NCBI RefSeq assembly: GCF_963678975.1
Contig: NC_089278.1
Location: forward strand, 9,699,479-9,763,478
DNA length: 64,000 nt
Origin: Dysidea avara
Lineage: Eukaryota; Porifera; Demospongiae; Dictyoceratida; Dysideidae
Direction: 5' to 3'
Position numbers and translations under genes: made by a program. How positions within the stretch are numbered: position 1 is the stretch's first letter; each line of letters starts with the position of its first letter. Positions 15,301 to 26,700 of the stretch are shown in pieces. The notes under the pieces are model-generated. The model made no database searches. It was not told the DNA's origin and saw nothing but the letters and a program-made list of their open reading frames with translations.

Positions 15301-18064
15301 TCAGTTTGATTTCTTTTAAACCACAAAAGGTTTGAACTATGATGGCTAACCTATATGCGCATAGCAATATTTTTAAGTTACTCCCAAAAACAGTTTACCT
15401 TGTAGGCATGACAAAATGCTAATAATAATTGTCAGTAACTCTGTGACTATTTGTCAAACTTGTATGTGAAATACGTTCTTAAAGAGTGTACAGAAATTTA
15501 AGAAAATCAAGCTAGCTACGCATTCACACCTATGATTGCGTTAGCAAAAATATTGTGCTGAAGGTGGAGGGTGGTCGCAGTACAAAAATGATTCCAATTT
15601 GAGAAAGGAGCAGAGTTACGTATGCATGAAAATCACGTTTTCTTTCTTATACTCACGGTGTGGCATGCCAGCTTTCTTGGCTTTGATACCGTGTGTCTTG
15701 ATCCTATAGCTTAGTGTTAGCAAATTTGAAAATAACTTCTTCACCTTGTCGTCTGAGTCTCCAGTGACCACCCAACGACCAGTATACTTCTTCAGCAAAC
15801 CAAAAAAGAACATCACGTAAATATCATTGTATATAGGCACTTCCCATCGTCCAATAACATTCTATAGAGCATCGGAAAAGGTACACTTATACACATGAAG
15901 CTTGCTGCATGCTGTGGTGGAATTATACTTTATAGATGTGTTTCAGATAATCCATTTGATTAACAAGATCCATTTTCTCAAAATCAGTACCAAGAGCTGC
16001 TTCATACTGCTGGTTGAAATAGTCGAAGAACTTCACCACAAGACCATCAATGGTGTACACTACATAAGACAACTGATTATGAAATTCACTAACAAATGAC
16101 ATAACTTACTTTTGTATAACGTATTTAATACAACTGTCATCTTTGCCCACAAGCTGTAACGAGGTGCTGTGTCTTTTATAGCACCCAGTTGGGCTTCAAT
16201 GTCTGGATGAAGTGTCTGTATGTTCTATATGTAACATCAACCTGAGCTTAATATATATTGTCACCTGTTTTACTCCCATCATAGTCTCCATAAACTTGGA
16301 GGTGTCCCCAATTGGGAAAGCACTCAGCAGTCGATACCAGTTGACAAGATTGTAGTACACATTACCCCTAATAATTCCCAGCATGTTAGAAAGGTATGGT
16401 TGGAATTCTTGTATTTGCTTGGCTGGTACTCCCATTGTCTTTAGGGTCAATGTATACACCTGTAGTCAATAATAAAACTTACATACACGCAAAACACACA
16501 ACTATTACTGACACAAAGAATGTCTCCTCCCTTCGGACCTTATGCATGCAGTACATTGCACACAAAAGGGGTTAAAGAGGATAATTCTTTAGCAAGGGAG
16601 ATTGCAGTGATGTCTCACAAGCAAAAACAAGACACACATGGGTGTCCCTTGCCATACACATACTATGCACAAACACAAATAGGAACCTGCTCATATGCTC
16701 TTGAAGCAAACGAGAATGTAAGAGGTGTAGTGACACCGCTATAGCTCTCAACAATGTTTGAGTTGTCCCACAGTACTGCTTTTGAACCGCGTGCATCCGG
16801 CCGGAAAAAAAATGAACAGGGTAATGTCACAATTGGTCTGGCTTGCAGGCAATACAGTTGACCTGTACAGACATACATTGTAAGAGCCGAGATATTATGT
16901 GTATATTGCTTTACCATCTTCAAAGGCCCACTCAAAGTCCTGGGGTTTGCCATTTTTCTCCTCTAAATCTACCAAAAGTTTAGCAATCATCTGAGCCTGG
17001 TCATCTGTCAAACATGAAGCCTTCTGGTCTGTCTCAGGCACAGAAACCTAGTTGTACATAAAAGAAACCAAATATAGATCTGATGCCTTTTACCTGACTT
17101 GTAATTTAAACCTAACTTACTTTCTTAAGTCCTCCACTTTCGTTTTGCACTAGTTTTTCACCTTTTTCAGTAATCTGTTTGGTCACCTTGTAACCATTCC
17201 TGCTAACCTAGAGGATTTCTGATATGTTATCAGAGCTGAAGTCATCATTAACTTTACCTCATAACTGTCTGCCTCTAATTCTCCACTCACCAGTCCCTCA
17301 CCAAGCCCATATACAGCCTCAACCAGAACGGAATCTGCTGTCAGTGGCTTTAGAGGATGTCGTGAAAATGCCACCCCACTAGTTTCAGAGTTCACCATCA
17401 CCTGTAAGTTTGAACAGTATTCAGCAACATACATGTACATACAAGCTACCTGTATCACCACAGCCATTTGTATATTAGAAGTGGACAAGCCACAGTCAAT
17501 TCTGTGCTGCATGACTCGTGTAGCAAAACATGATGCCCAGCACTTTTTAACTGCATTCAGTATAACTTGTTCTCCTTTCTGAAATAAGTATGTTTCAAAC
17601 TGTCCTACCATAATACATGAGTGACATCCAACTATATTTGACATGTGTATATACCCGCAAAGGAATGGCTGGCGGAGTCTTCATCAGTTCCACTGGAACG
17701 TACTGCTATGAATTGATCACTGAAGGGTGATTCCATTAGACGGGCACTAATTGCTTGTCCTAATCCTGGAGGATAACTAGCAGTTTGAATGGCCTCTTGA
17801 GCTCGTGATGCACTCTCCGATAAATTCTTAGCATCAATTATCAGCTTAGAACTGAGATTATTTTCCTATAGAAGGACTGATAAACATTTTATATAGATAC
17901 GTACGTACCTGGACGAATTGTGTGAAACATCGTGAAGTTATCGCGAACCAAGCGGGAACATTGAGCTTGTAACGATGACTAAGCACCCATAAGTTATAAG
18001 CTTTCCCTCCAACTAACAAAGACTCGCATTCTTCGTCCTTTTCATCCACAACCAGCCTCTCCAT
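9387..18064 (-). CDS. PEP synthase / rifampicin phosphotransferase-like dikinase
   Basis: This is a multi-exon gene encoding an estimated 850-900 residues. Exon 1 (17909-18064) starts MERLVVDEKDEECESLLVGG and continues KAYNLWVLS, the first ATP-grasp motif. Exon 2 has VRSSGTDEDSASHSFAG, where the family has AVRSSATAEDLP-SFAGQ. Then come MVNSETSGVAFSRHP with AVYGLGEGLVSGELEADSYEV, LYCLQARPIVTLP and WDNSNIVESYSGVTTPLTFS. A middle helical region follows (IIRGNVYYNLVNWYRLL; FLKRYGFRCINELKLEE; NWVLFHARKG; RENLRFARTKIWGVIRNLFR). The C-terminal swivelling domain has GEILVTARTDPGWVPLY and the catalytic histidine in LLSHSAVVARELGLPTIVGV. The PEP-binding TIM barrel of PEP synthase is absent, so the layout matches rifampicin phosphotransferases (ATP-grasp, substrate domain, His domain). 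The substrate is unknown. Introns show it is nuclear and not a bacterial contaminant. Some internal exon borders are approximate. An intron at about 10687-14043 holds transposon debris. Confidence 0.88.
11774..12390 (+). mobile_element. Degraded non-LTR retrotransposon tail with nuclease-like segment
   Basis: Two broken frames follow each other. The first (from 11774) has HLMSACPVLALSPSQFDCC. After a stop, the second runs through RPDIVVFDHSKKQIYFIEIS and CPTDITMALKEVEKLTKYRD to VPVVLGCT. This arrangement is seen downstream of reverse transcriptase in many invertebrate non-LTR elements. The PD...EIS spacing looks like a PD-(D/E)XK nuclease core, which is inference. The frame is interrupted by stops, so the copy is dead. 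It lies antisense to the host gene. Confidence 0.55.
13195..13213 (+). repeat. Homopolymer of 19 cytosines
   Basis: An uninterrupted C19 tract in the dikinase intron. The opposite strand, G19, can form a G-quadruplex. Such tracts are rare in this AT-rich sequence; the only other one in the window is at 62590. Confidence 0.95.
13505..13524 (+). repeat. Copy of the dispersed 19-bp motif
   Basis: TGGCTGTTCTATTAGGATAT (13505-13524) in the large dikinase intron is a close variant of TGACTGTTCTATTAGAGTA. Confidence 0.6.
15176..15197 (+). repeat. Consensus copy of the dispersed 19-bp motif
   Basis: TGACTGTTCTATTAGAGTA, preceded by G and followed by TATC, in a dikinase intron between about 14.6 and 15.65 kb. 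This copy defines the consensus used in the other entries. The intron is otherwise AT-rich and without recognisable content. Confidence 0.75.
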
Positions 18065-18246
18065 CGTCAGCAGTACTGTAAAAGTGATCACATGTGAGCA
18101 ATGAGCATGTGAAACTTGAGGTGAGACCACGTGCAACGTTGCGGTAACGCGGGGTGTCCGAGCATGCTCATGATGTGATTTAGAGGGAACAGAAGACACA
18201 CCTGTTCAAAGGTCTGCTCCAGTTTGTAATTCTACTGCGCATCTCA
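18065..18246. promoter_or_regulatory. 182-bp divergent promoter of the dikinase and NRF1 genes
   Basis: The ATG of the minus-strand dikinase (18064) and of NRF1 (18247) are 182 bp apart. The gap is GC-richer than its surroundings. It contains TGCGCA at 18236-18241, which is the half-site core of the NRF1 recognition sequence, six bases before the NRF1 ATG, and a palindrome AGCATGCT at 18161-18168. NRF1 binding to its own promoter is inference. Confidence 0.55.
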
Positions 18247-20466
18247 ATGGCCGATACACCCGGGGTTCATGACAGTGGTAGTTTGAGGGTAGATTTATCG
18301 AGTTTTTCTGCTGTCACTTCCAACGTTGGTCCTGTTTCTGGAGTGGAAATTATTAGAGGTGAAAATTCCTTACAAGGTGGTGCGAAAGATGAGCGCAACG
18401 CTGAAGACGACTCGCGGCTGGGAGATATCCATATTCCGATGGAACTAAGTTCTGCTGACCCTATTGACGCCATTGCCAATCAGAACGTCACTAGGAACAG
18501 CCCTGTTGTCACCGAAGCGTTGGAAATACCAACCGATACTCTTACAAGCATTTCAAACCCCTTCTCACAGATGCCAGATGTTTCTAGCTTACAGCCCGAG
18601 ATGGCTCACCACAGTACTGGCCATGGTGACGCTTTGGGTACGTCTTTGGGTGAAGACACGGCCCGAGTACTTGGAGACAACCCCTTAGCTTATCCTGACC
18701 TAGGAATTAATACCAGTACTTCTACTGACCAGTCACTAACGATTGGTACATCAACTGATATGAGTTCACCAGTGAAACAGCAGCAACAACAACAGCAGGA
18801 GCCAAGAATTTACAGTGAAAATGAACCGTCCTCACCTGAGAGTAGTATGATTGAAATGATGTCAGCAGAAGATATTGCACAAGATGAGGTTACATCGAGA
18901 CTAGCCAGATCTGGGCCGGTGGGGTTGGCAGCTGCTGTAGCTGTTGCATCAGCTCGGAAGAGAAAAAGTCAATACCAATTTGAGTCTAATCCAGCACTGC
19001 GGAGACGATACACTACCAAACTAATGCGTCAACTACAGAACACAATTGATGAGTACACAACTAGGGTTGGTGTACAGGCTGCAGTAGTTATTTATACTCC
19101 CGGAAAAGATATGCCATTGTTCAAAGTATTTGGGGCCAACCCATTGGAAAGTGTGTTAAAGAAACAAAAGCATTTGATTATACGTGAAGTGGAGAACTCC
19201 CTGCAGTCCCAAACACCTGCTAACTTTCCACACACAACAGAACAGAGCCTGTTTGAGCTACCTCCACTAGTATTTGAAGGAATACCTACACCTGTCAGTA
19301 AAATGACACAGGCCCAACTCAGAAATTTCATTCCTACAATGTTGAAATATTCCACCCAAAGAGGAAAGCCTGGATGGGGCAAGGAGGATAACAAACCAGT
19401 ATGGTGGCCTGATGGAATACCTTTTGAAAACATCCGTATTGATCCACGGTCTCCAGATGAAAAGAAGCAATTGTCATGGACTGATGCCCTGAGACAGATC
19501 ATTGTCAACTGTTATGTCCACCATGGTAGGTTGGATTTGTTGCCAGAGTTCAGTCAGGCTCAGCAGATGCAACAACAGCAACAAGCTGCTGAGGAAAGTG
19601 TAGAAAACACTTTGTCAGATAATTCTGGTGGTGTAACCACTACTTCCACTGATCTCTCCCAACCACCTAATCTTCTCAGCACAAGCAATCAACAGGTAAA
19701 CTGGTGTTGATCCAATGCTATTGCCCTGTTAATACTTTTGTTTTCATTTAAGGTGTTTACCATTGATACCGGATTGGGTTCTAATGAGGATGGTAGTAGC
19801 TCTGGGATGGCTACATTAGCAGATGCATCACTGGCTGAGACTGCAGCCAAACTACAACAAATTGCTGATGAAACTGGTCAAGTACAATATGCTACACAGA
19901 CGGTAACAGTTACAGAGAGAGATGCCAAAGCCCTTGGACAGCCAGTGGGTTCCACTACCACAGTACTACTTACTGCTTATCCTGGTGGACAAGGAAATAG
20001 CAGTACGTCACAGTCAGACAGTAGCCAACAATTTTTTAATTCTGTCTCTTCATCGGTTGAAAATCAGTATCTTACTAGCAGTGAACCTGGCCAAGAATAC
20101 CTAAGCCTTGAATCACAACCTTCAGAGACCCAAGGTTATCTTAACACATCTGCCACCACGTCCAATTCCATGCTAACTGGTATGACCATGTCTAGTGCAA
20201 ATAATGACCAAATTGATGATAGTAAAGATCCTAGGAACCTTGTTGATTCTGTGGTGTCTGCATTATCATCCTCTGACAAGCCAAGCTTGGTGGAGCAGAT
20301 TCGTATAGGTGGATTAACATCTGCATTCTCTGATGCCTTTGGTTCTCTCAGTGAACAGACTCATTCAGTTGCAGACTTGTCCCAGTCTGACATTGCCTTA
20401 GCCTCTCAGTTTATATCTGGTGCATCACAGCCAATAAACACTGTACAAGAACAACATATGAACTAG
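18247..20466 (+). CDS. NRF1: Nuclear respiratory factor 1 (NRF1/Erect wing family)
   Basis: Two exons (18247-19695 and 19753-20466, phase 0) encode 720 residues. The conserved NRF1 DNA-binding and dimerisation region lies at about residues 225-430: GPVGLAAAVAVASARKRKSQ, FESNPALRRRYTTKLMRQLQ, DEYTTRVGVQAAVV, PLFKVFGANPLESVLKK, MTQAQLRNFIPTMLKYSTQR, GKPGWGKEDNKPVWWPDGIP and SWTDALRQIIVNCYVHHGR. NRF1 binds GC-rich palindromes (TGCGCATGCGCA) and drives mitochondrial, ribosomal and cell-cycle genes. The protein is longer than the human one (503 aa), chiefly because of a Ser/Thr-rich N-terminal extension of about 220 residues, with a Gln tract near residue 180 and another near 445. The C-terminal half is rich in Ser, Thr and Gln, as expected for an activation domain. 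It is divergent with the dikinase gene. Confidence 0.96.
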
Positions 20467-20782
20467 CATGTGTAGTTTATTATTCACTATATGTGAACAA
20501 GTCCGATAATAGTAATTAACTTCCGTAAATTTTTGTAAACTGTAAATCAGGTTGTCATAGTAGCGTGCCGGGTTGTGCTGTGAAGGCGTGTCGCGCAAGG
20601 AAAACTTACTACGTACGACTCGGTTGTGACTACACGTTTCAGTTAGAAGTATACCCCGTTAGTTAACTAAGCGAGGTAAGCCAATAAGCAGCTGCAGCCT
20701 TCAATTAGGGTGACGTTCAATTTGTACATATACAGGATTAAATTGGTGGAAATGGTAGTAGTAAGACTGGGGAATGCATGAT
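20467..20782. other. Intergenic region between NRF1 and SMKR1
   Basis: This 316-bp gap holds the NRF1 3' UTR and presumably the SMKR1 promoter and 5' UTR. A short GC-rich island at about 20555-20640 (CGTGCCGGGTTG, GGCGTGTCGCGC) is the only distinctive feature. No TATA box is evident. Confidence 0.5.
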
Positions 20783-21092
20783 ATGGTGAGTATAAGACGT
20801 GGTCTTTGCTCAACTGGACGTTTATTACTTACAGCCTGAAAAGAAATCTGGAAGAAAGAAGAAATCAAGCTCTAGTAAGAAAGGTGGTGGAAAGAAGAAG
20901 AAAGGAAAAGCCAAGTCTACTAAAGATGCTACATCAGCAAAGGCCCCTGTGGTAATAGACCCACTCAGTAATGCTGCTATGCTGAATGCATACTACATTT
21001 CTCATGGACCTGTGGAGTTCTTACAACTTCGAGGTTACAAATGGGAGGGTGGTGGGACTAAAAAGAAGAAAGGCAAAAAGAAAAAGAAATAA
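20783..21092 (+). CDS. SMKR1: Small lysine-rich protein 1 homologue
   Basis: The ATG at 20783-20785 forms the end of the first exon and is spliced to 20835-21092, giving 86 residues beginning MPEKKSGRKKK. A Lys/Ser-rich N-terminus is followed by the diagnostic block DPLSNAAMLNAYYISHGPVE, then LQLRGYKWEGG and a lysine-rich tail. Human SMKR1 has the same plan (Lys-rich, LSPAAMLNLYYIAHN, LHLRGFHWPG, Lys-rich tail). The function is not established; expression in ciliated tissue suggests an axonemal role, which is inference. The ATG-only start is supported by the acceptor at 20834 and the shared MP start. It is convergent with NOPCHAP1, 97 bp away. Confidence 0.85.
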
Positions 21093-21189
21093 AACTACAC
21101 CATATTACTACAGCTGTCAATAGGTAGCTTATTTTTCTTCAGTTTTTCTTGTAATATAATTATTATATAATTTATCATATTGTACAATT

Positions 21190-23706
21190 TTATTTCTTTT
21201 CAATTTCTTCTATTAATGAATATGAATTGCATGTCTTATTCTGGTTATGTGTCTGCAAATATCTACCATCGGGAAGTTTTATGGCTTGAAGGTTTTCACA
21301 TGATGAATCCGAACTATCTGAATCTGACAATGACGTATCACTACATCTGTCACTATCTTCCTCACCCAGGGGTACCAGTCCTAGAGTCTACCAGAACAAG
21401 ACTAATTTAATACAAGACATATTATGTAACATACCATTTCAATATAGGGTTCTCCATCTGGCACAGCTTCAATGTTTAAGTCTACAGTTGGTTCCTGCTG
21501 CTGTTGACAGTTGGCAAAGTCCAGAAATTGCTTTACCCCAGCAATAGCTATTGTACATGTAATAGATTACCAGTATACAGGTGGATATGAAAGGGCTGCC
21601 CCAAACCAAAAATGCTGCATTGCATACAGAATCTGTACCAAACATTAGGCCACAAATGCTTATATTAGATACTGCAATTTCCCATCTTATATATTGAACC
21701 AGAGGGGCCATTATGTGTTGCATATAGGATTGCTTGCTTTGATTACACATTTACATTTAGTATTTCACATCACAGGGGCAGCGGAACCAGGTAGGCAATT
21801 GCCTACCCAACTTTTAGTGGTAGCTATTGAGCCATGCATGTTCCAAGAAAGCAGTCTGGTTGCTCTGGTTTTCCAGGATCACTTTTGGATGTCACTCGAG
21901 ATACCCTAATAGAACAGTCAGTGATACCTTAATAGAGCAGTCAGTGACTATTAAAGTATCCTACTCCTGTGCAAAACCACACATAGGATGGAAAATTCTG
22001 TAGGTACTACAGATAATTGTTAGCCACTACCTCACTAGTGACATGCAGAGAATAAGTAAGATTTGGGTGCACTTACTAGCTGTTTGTAGAACTTGACAGC
22101 TGCAGTGTATTGACACCTCAAGTAGAGAACCTATGTTCTGTTCTGTAAGTTCTGGTGCTAGTTTCATCTCAAGTTGACTTGGTTCGGAAATTCAGGGCAG
22201 TGTTCAAGTCCCTGCAATGCATTTGCCAACCAGTGGTAATGTATCATGTACATGCTATTAGCCTGATCTATAGAATTATACTGCTCCTTTGGTTTTATTA
22301 GTAGCCTTATGAGTAGTATGATCCAGTGAAGGCTGGTTTTGTACTGAGCCTATTAAGACTGATGCAGGGGCGGAGGAAGCATCTACAAGTTGGGTAGGCA
22401 ACTGTTCTATGACCACCACCAGCATCATAGTTGTGCAAGCACAACCAGCATTTGCAGCATGTGTAGCAGAAATTTTTCAAAAAATTGCTTTCTGAGTTGA
22501 ATCTGGAGACAATTTCACATCTATAAAAATAATAATTATGATTATTAACTGCTAAAAAAATACTCTAATGGAATAAATACCAGTTCCCTCACTGCATGTT
22601 ACAAACTCTTGCTAGGATTCACTCATCTGGTAAGGACACCTAGCTTGGCTGCCTTTAGTAGTTTAATAATCATTGAGGATAAAACTGATGGGGAGTCAGA
22701 CACATAACACTCAATATAAAACTTTTTGTTGAATGCAAAATAAAGTTCCAGGTGGTGACTTGCATGATCCAGACAGCTTGCTGTCTAGTCAAGTACCTGA
22801 GGAGCCACACAATAGTTCACAAGTACTGAATGCATGAACATCATTGCCAATGATCCCCCAATAAGAAAACAAAGAAGATGGAGGATTCAAACTAGTTTCA
22901 TGTGGTCAGTGGCACTTATTGATTAGAGATTATAAGTGCTCTCTTGAAAAACAGTCTGGTCCAGAATCAATAATATATACCACACTTTTAGGTGTAATAA
23001 AGAGCATTTTGTCATAGAATGCACACTTCCTTTCAATTTATATGATAGAACCTTACACCTGGTGAAGTGGTAGATGATGAGTAGAAGCCAGATTAATTAT
23101 GCTGAAAGATATGAGGAACCCATAAACCTCAGTTTAAACACTCAATTTGCCCTTTGTCTTTTTAGTTTTATAAGAAATCAATCTGTGTACTTTTCAATTC
23201 AAGCTGCATAGAAAAACAGCCTCTGAGCCTCTTATCACTGCTAGCTACCATGGCCAGTGGCATTTCCAGTTCATACGTGGCTTGAAATTTGAATATACAT
23301 TTCACGACAAAAGCAGACAAAACGCCCTAGCTTGGGGTGTGAATAACATATTGATTCTGGACCAGACAGGGTGCTTATAGTCTCTAATTGATAAGTACCA
23401 CCTGAGGGTCTGGCCGCGCTAGACTATAGATTCAAACTTCCACGCTTGTCCCGTAGGTACTACTGATTAATCATATACCATACTCTGATGGTGCAAGTCA
23501 CTCACTTTCACACTCTTTCACTCTGTGGATATTTGGAGAGACTGTTGGAGAGCTATCTTTGATCACTAATATATTAGAAGCTATAAAATTGATGTGAGAA
23601 TATTCCATCGTGCTTAAATGCAATGTAGCTTACCATTTCCAGTAATATTTAAAAGATCCGAAGATCTTTTTATTTTCTTCTTTGCAGGAATACCGTCCGA
23701 ATCCAT
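21190..23706 (-). CDS. NOPCHAP1: NOP protein chaperone 1 homologue (C12orf45)
   Basis: Four exons with consistent phases (complement of 23634-23706, 23506-23580, 21435-21547, 21190-21387) give 152 residues. The order of motifs follows human NOPCHAP1: a basic N-terminus (MDSDGIPAKKKIKRSSDLL), a helix with VKQFLDFANC (human VQTFLPQMA), then LNIEAVPDGEPYIEMTLGLV (human FNIENIDG...VIQMDVALFEM), a long Asp/Ser acidic stretch and a final IKLP (human NIKLPN). The human protein bridges the R2TP complex and NOP58 during box C/D snoRNP assembly. Identity is low overall, but the order and spacing support the call. Intron 2 (21548-23505) is about 2 kb and carries repeats. It is divergent with DENND6. Confidence 0.72.
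21901..21943 (-). repeat. Two tandem copies of the dispersed 19-bp motif
   Basis: CCTAATAGAACAGTCA and CCTTAATAGAGCAGTCA, 24 bp apart in the same orientation (reverse complement of the consensus), inside NOPCHAP1 intron 2. Confidence 0.65.
22880..23445. mobile_element. Foldback element with about 100-bp inverted arms
   Basis: The left arm (about 22880-22985) includes GGATTCAAACTAG, GTGGCACTTATTGATTAGAG and GTCTGGTCCAGAATCAATA. The right arm (about 23335-23445) is its imperfect inverted copy: TATTGATTCTGGACCAGAC, CTCTAATTGATAAGTACCAC and TTTGAATCTATAG read on the opposite strand. The central spacer is about 350 bp and non-coding. Confidence 0.75.
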
Positions 23707-23795
23707 TGCAATGCAGGCGTGGCGAGGGTGTGCAGCAATTAGCACACTACATGATTGTTTTATTAGAGTATAGCCAATTGAAGGCGAGATTAAAG
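23707..23795. promoter_or_regulatory. 89-bp divergent promoter of NOPCHAP1 and DENND6
   Basis: The start codons at 23706 (-) and 23796 (+) leave 89 bp for both promoters. A variant of the dispersed motif (TGATTGTTTTATTAGAGTA, 23752-23770) lies in the middle, placing this repeat inside a shared promoter. Confidence 0.55.
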
Positions 23796-26700
23796 ATGGC
23801 CGAAGCAGCAGCAGTAAGTGATGAAAGACATGACTCGTGGGAGAAGTTTCATCGCTGGATATCTTGCGTGTGCGTGGTTACCTTTGACCTTGAATTGGGT
23901 CAAGCTTTAGAGGTAAGTAGGACACGTGATAGTTATGTAGTTTATATGATTGTGACGATGAAATCGAGTGTCTGCTATCTACAATACGTTGTTGTACAAC
24001 ATAATAAAAGTTTTGCCTTGGTTGGGGCATCATGTATATAATTATTGACTAGTTAAGGGGGAGTCTCCAGTTGGCATCTGCTGTGATTTTACAAGGAATT
24101 CACAAATCTATAATAGACAGATGCCAATTTTATCATAGTGCCTGGGAAGTTCATATAAATATGCCTTGCAATTAGCACAATCACATAGTGATAGATACGT
24201 TAACTGGTGTATCTGATTGAATGAAGTCTGTGTGTCTGTTGTAATTATATCCTAATAGGCCTGTACATGTGTGCAGAGAATGTATTAAATGACTGTCATA
24301 TGACTCATTTGACTAATTACGTGCCTCAATGCTAATGGCAGCCATATTCAGTGAATGTATAGTTGTCTATATCTCAGCAAGTTTTATAGATTCTAAACAG
24401 GTACCTCACATTCCTCATAGAATCCAGCAGACCCAAGCTGTGGGCATAATTAGATTAACTATTAGCATGGTGTTTATTGTAAATTTATAATTGATTTACT
24501 TAGCCCCATATCCCTAAGCTATGGAGATAGCACTGCTTTAATTAAATGAGTTTTAAGGGTTTCATATTCACCTGGTCACATCCATGGTGCAGGAAGTATA
24601 ACTTTTTCCAAACTCTATTTTTTTTAGAAATGTACACAGATAAATAGAAACAAGTTGTGCTACTTCTAAAAACCAGGCAGCTAGCTAACTCATCTGGAAT
24701 TAACTATAGACAGTATATGAATTAACCAACTATGTATTACTATTTTAAACTCGTATTTTGTAATTCACGAAATTTTTGTAATTCTTTCAATTACATTGCT
24801 ATGCACTGCTAAGGAAGCGTTTGTTAAACAAACCGCTTTTACCAACATATTACGCACAGAAGTATCTTCTAAACTATTTTATAGTGTGACTAACGTGTTT
24901 TTTCCCACAAATTCTCTCAACAAAGCCTCAAAGCTGCTCTTCATTTTTGTTTGCGTACGTAAGGGATGCGCCCCCTTTCAACTCGAAGGGATACGCTATT
25001 CCTGGTAGACTACGAGGCCTGCACTGCTGTTTTTTCAGTTGCTAAACGCCTGAAAACCTCAAGGGGAAGGTTATTTATAAAGTCAGAGGAAAGTCGCCAC
25101 ACCCGTATTTCAGACTTTCAAAAAGAAACCACCTCAGAGCAAAGTTTACCTGTGCAGGAGTTTGATATAGATTTCAATTCGCTTTTAATTCTTACGTAAA
25201 AGCTGCTTTTTACCATTATTTAATGATTTTGCTCACATGGGTGCGTACGGACAAACATATGTAGATAGGTACACACACACACTTTTACGGAAACAATTTC
25301 AGTAAACCAGGCGTACGCCCACAGCCGGCCGAAGGCCAGCTGTGGGGGTGCGCCTGGTTTAATAACGCTATAGTTTTTTTACTTGCTTATTTCCTTTTAT
25401 GACGCAGTCAGAATGCATCTACACTTTTCACAGACATTAAAACTTTTATGTTTGACATACGTCACTTGTCATGCAGCGCACACACCACACTAGTGTGTTA
25501 TTAACAGGAGGAACAATAATGCAATATGCATACACACATAATAATGTAGCTCCATAAAAAGTGAACTTTTTTTGTTGTGAAAATATCCTCATCCACATAC
25601 CAAATTTATGCGCACGAGCCCTTAATAATCTTTTTTTTTTTCCATTTTCTCCTTTTTGCACAATTACAAAAACTGCCATTATTAAGTAATTGCCATGAAA
25701 TTGCATGTAAGAAGAGTTTAAAGGCAAATCTCAGTATGCTGGTTTGGTTTAACTGTTACAGAGTTATTGTGCTTGTCAATAGCTTGCCACAATTCAATGA
25801 ACTATCAGCTTCTTCTGGCATAAAAGATCCTGACAGTGTTTTGAGACAGTTTTGTATTTCCTGATAATCTGTAAATTGTAGAATTTAGAGCACTTATCTT
25901 TTTATGACAAAACTTTGATCCTTATCAATTTTTTTTGTAGATGATTAAATACCAGGCAAAGAGACACAAAGGCTTTGAAGATGTTGCTAAACAATAGCAT
26001 GCGTAATGAAGTCTTTGTGTTTCTTTGGTATTTAAGCATCTGCAAAATAAGTGCTTTTATTATAGTGATAAAACAAGTTGATGCTTAGCTACTCTGCGCC
26101 AAATCAATACTATCCCTTGAATTAAGTAATAGATTCATTTTAAGCCTATCGGTTTTGTAGTACTAAATGTATTTTATTTTAATTCCACTTACAGCGGAAC
26201 CTCAGTTACCCGGACCCCACTTATCCGGATTCTCGGTTAACAGAACTATGGAAATGACTGCTCTATCAGAGTAGTGACTGTTCTATTAGGATAGTTGATA
26301 ATATTTTAAAAAAATTAAAATGTTTTTTATGCTATTTTAAGGTTATTTATACACAGTTCCAGAGATGTGGACTTTTCAGACTTATGGACCACCCCTGGTC
26401 CCAAGGGGTTCGGATAACTGAGGCTCCACTGTATTTAGTACCACCAAGAAGTAACAATATCTCTTGGTACTACTTTATCTTACTAAGGAAGCATAACTTG
26501 AACAAGCTACTTTAAACACTCAGACTATCTTCTTATGATTTGTCTATGGTGTTTCTTTCAAAACTTCTCTTAATGAAGCCTTGAGTCTGTTCTTTATTCT
26601 TGTTTGCGTATGAGAGGGATACACCTGCTTTTGATTCAAAACACAATTCCTGGAAGGCCTGCATTATTGTTTTTTGGTCATTACAATGCCTAAACTGTAT

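Larger units (their letters stand above)
21548..23505 (-). other. NOPCHAP1 intron 2
   Basis: This intron contains two copies of the 19-bp motif (21901-21943), two related sequence starts beginning CAGGGGC (near 21773 and 22374) that share AGTTGGGTAGGCAA in opposite orientations, and a foldback element with long arms (22880-23445). No coding sequence is recognised. Confidence 0.65.

Noticed and set aside
9387..18064. Dikinase gene as bacterial contamination or symbiont DNA
   Set aside because: The coding sequence is split by many GT-AG introns, sits between animal genes and shares a short promoter with NRF1.
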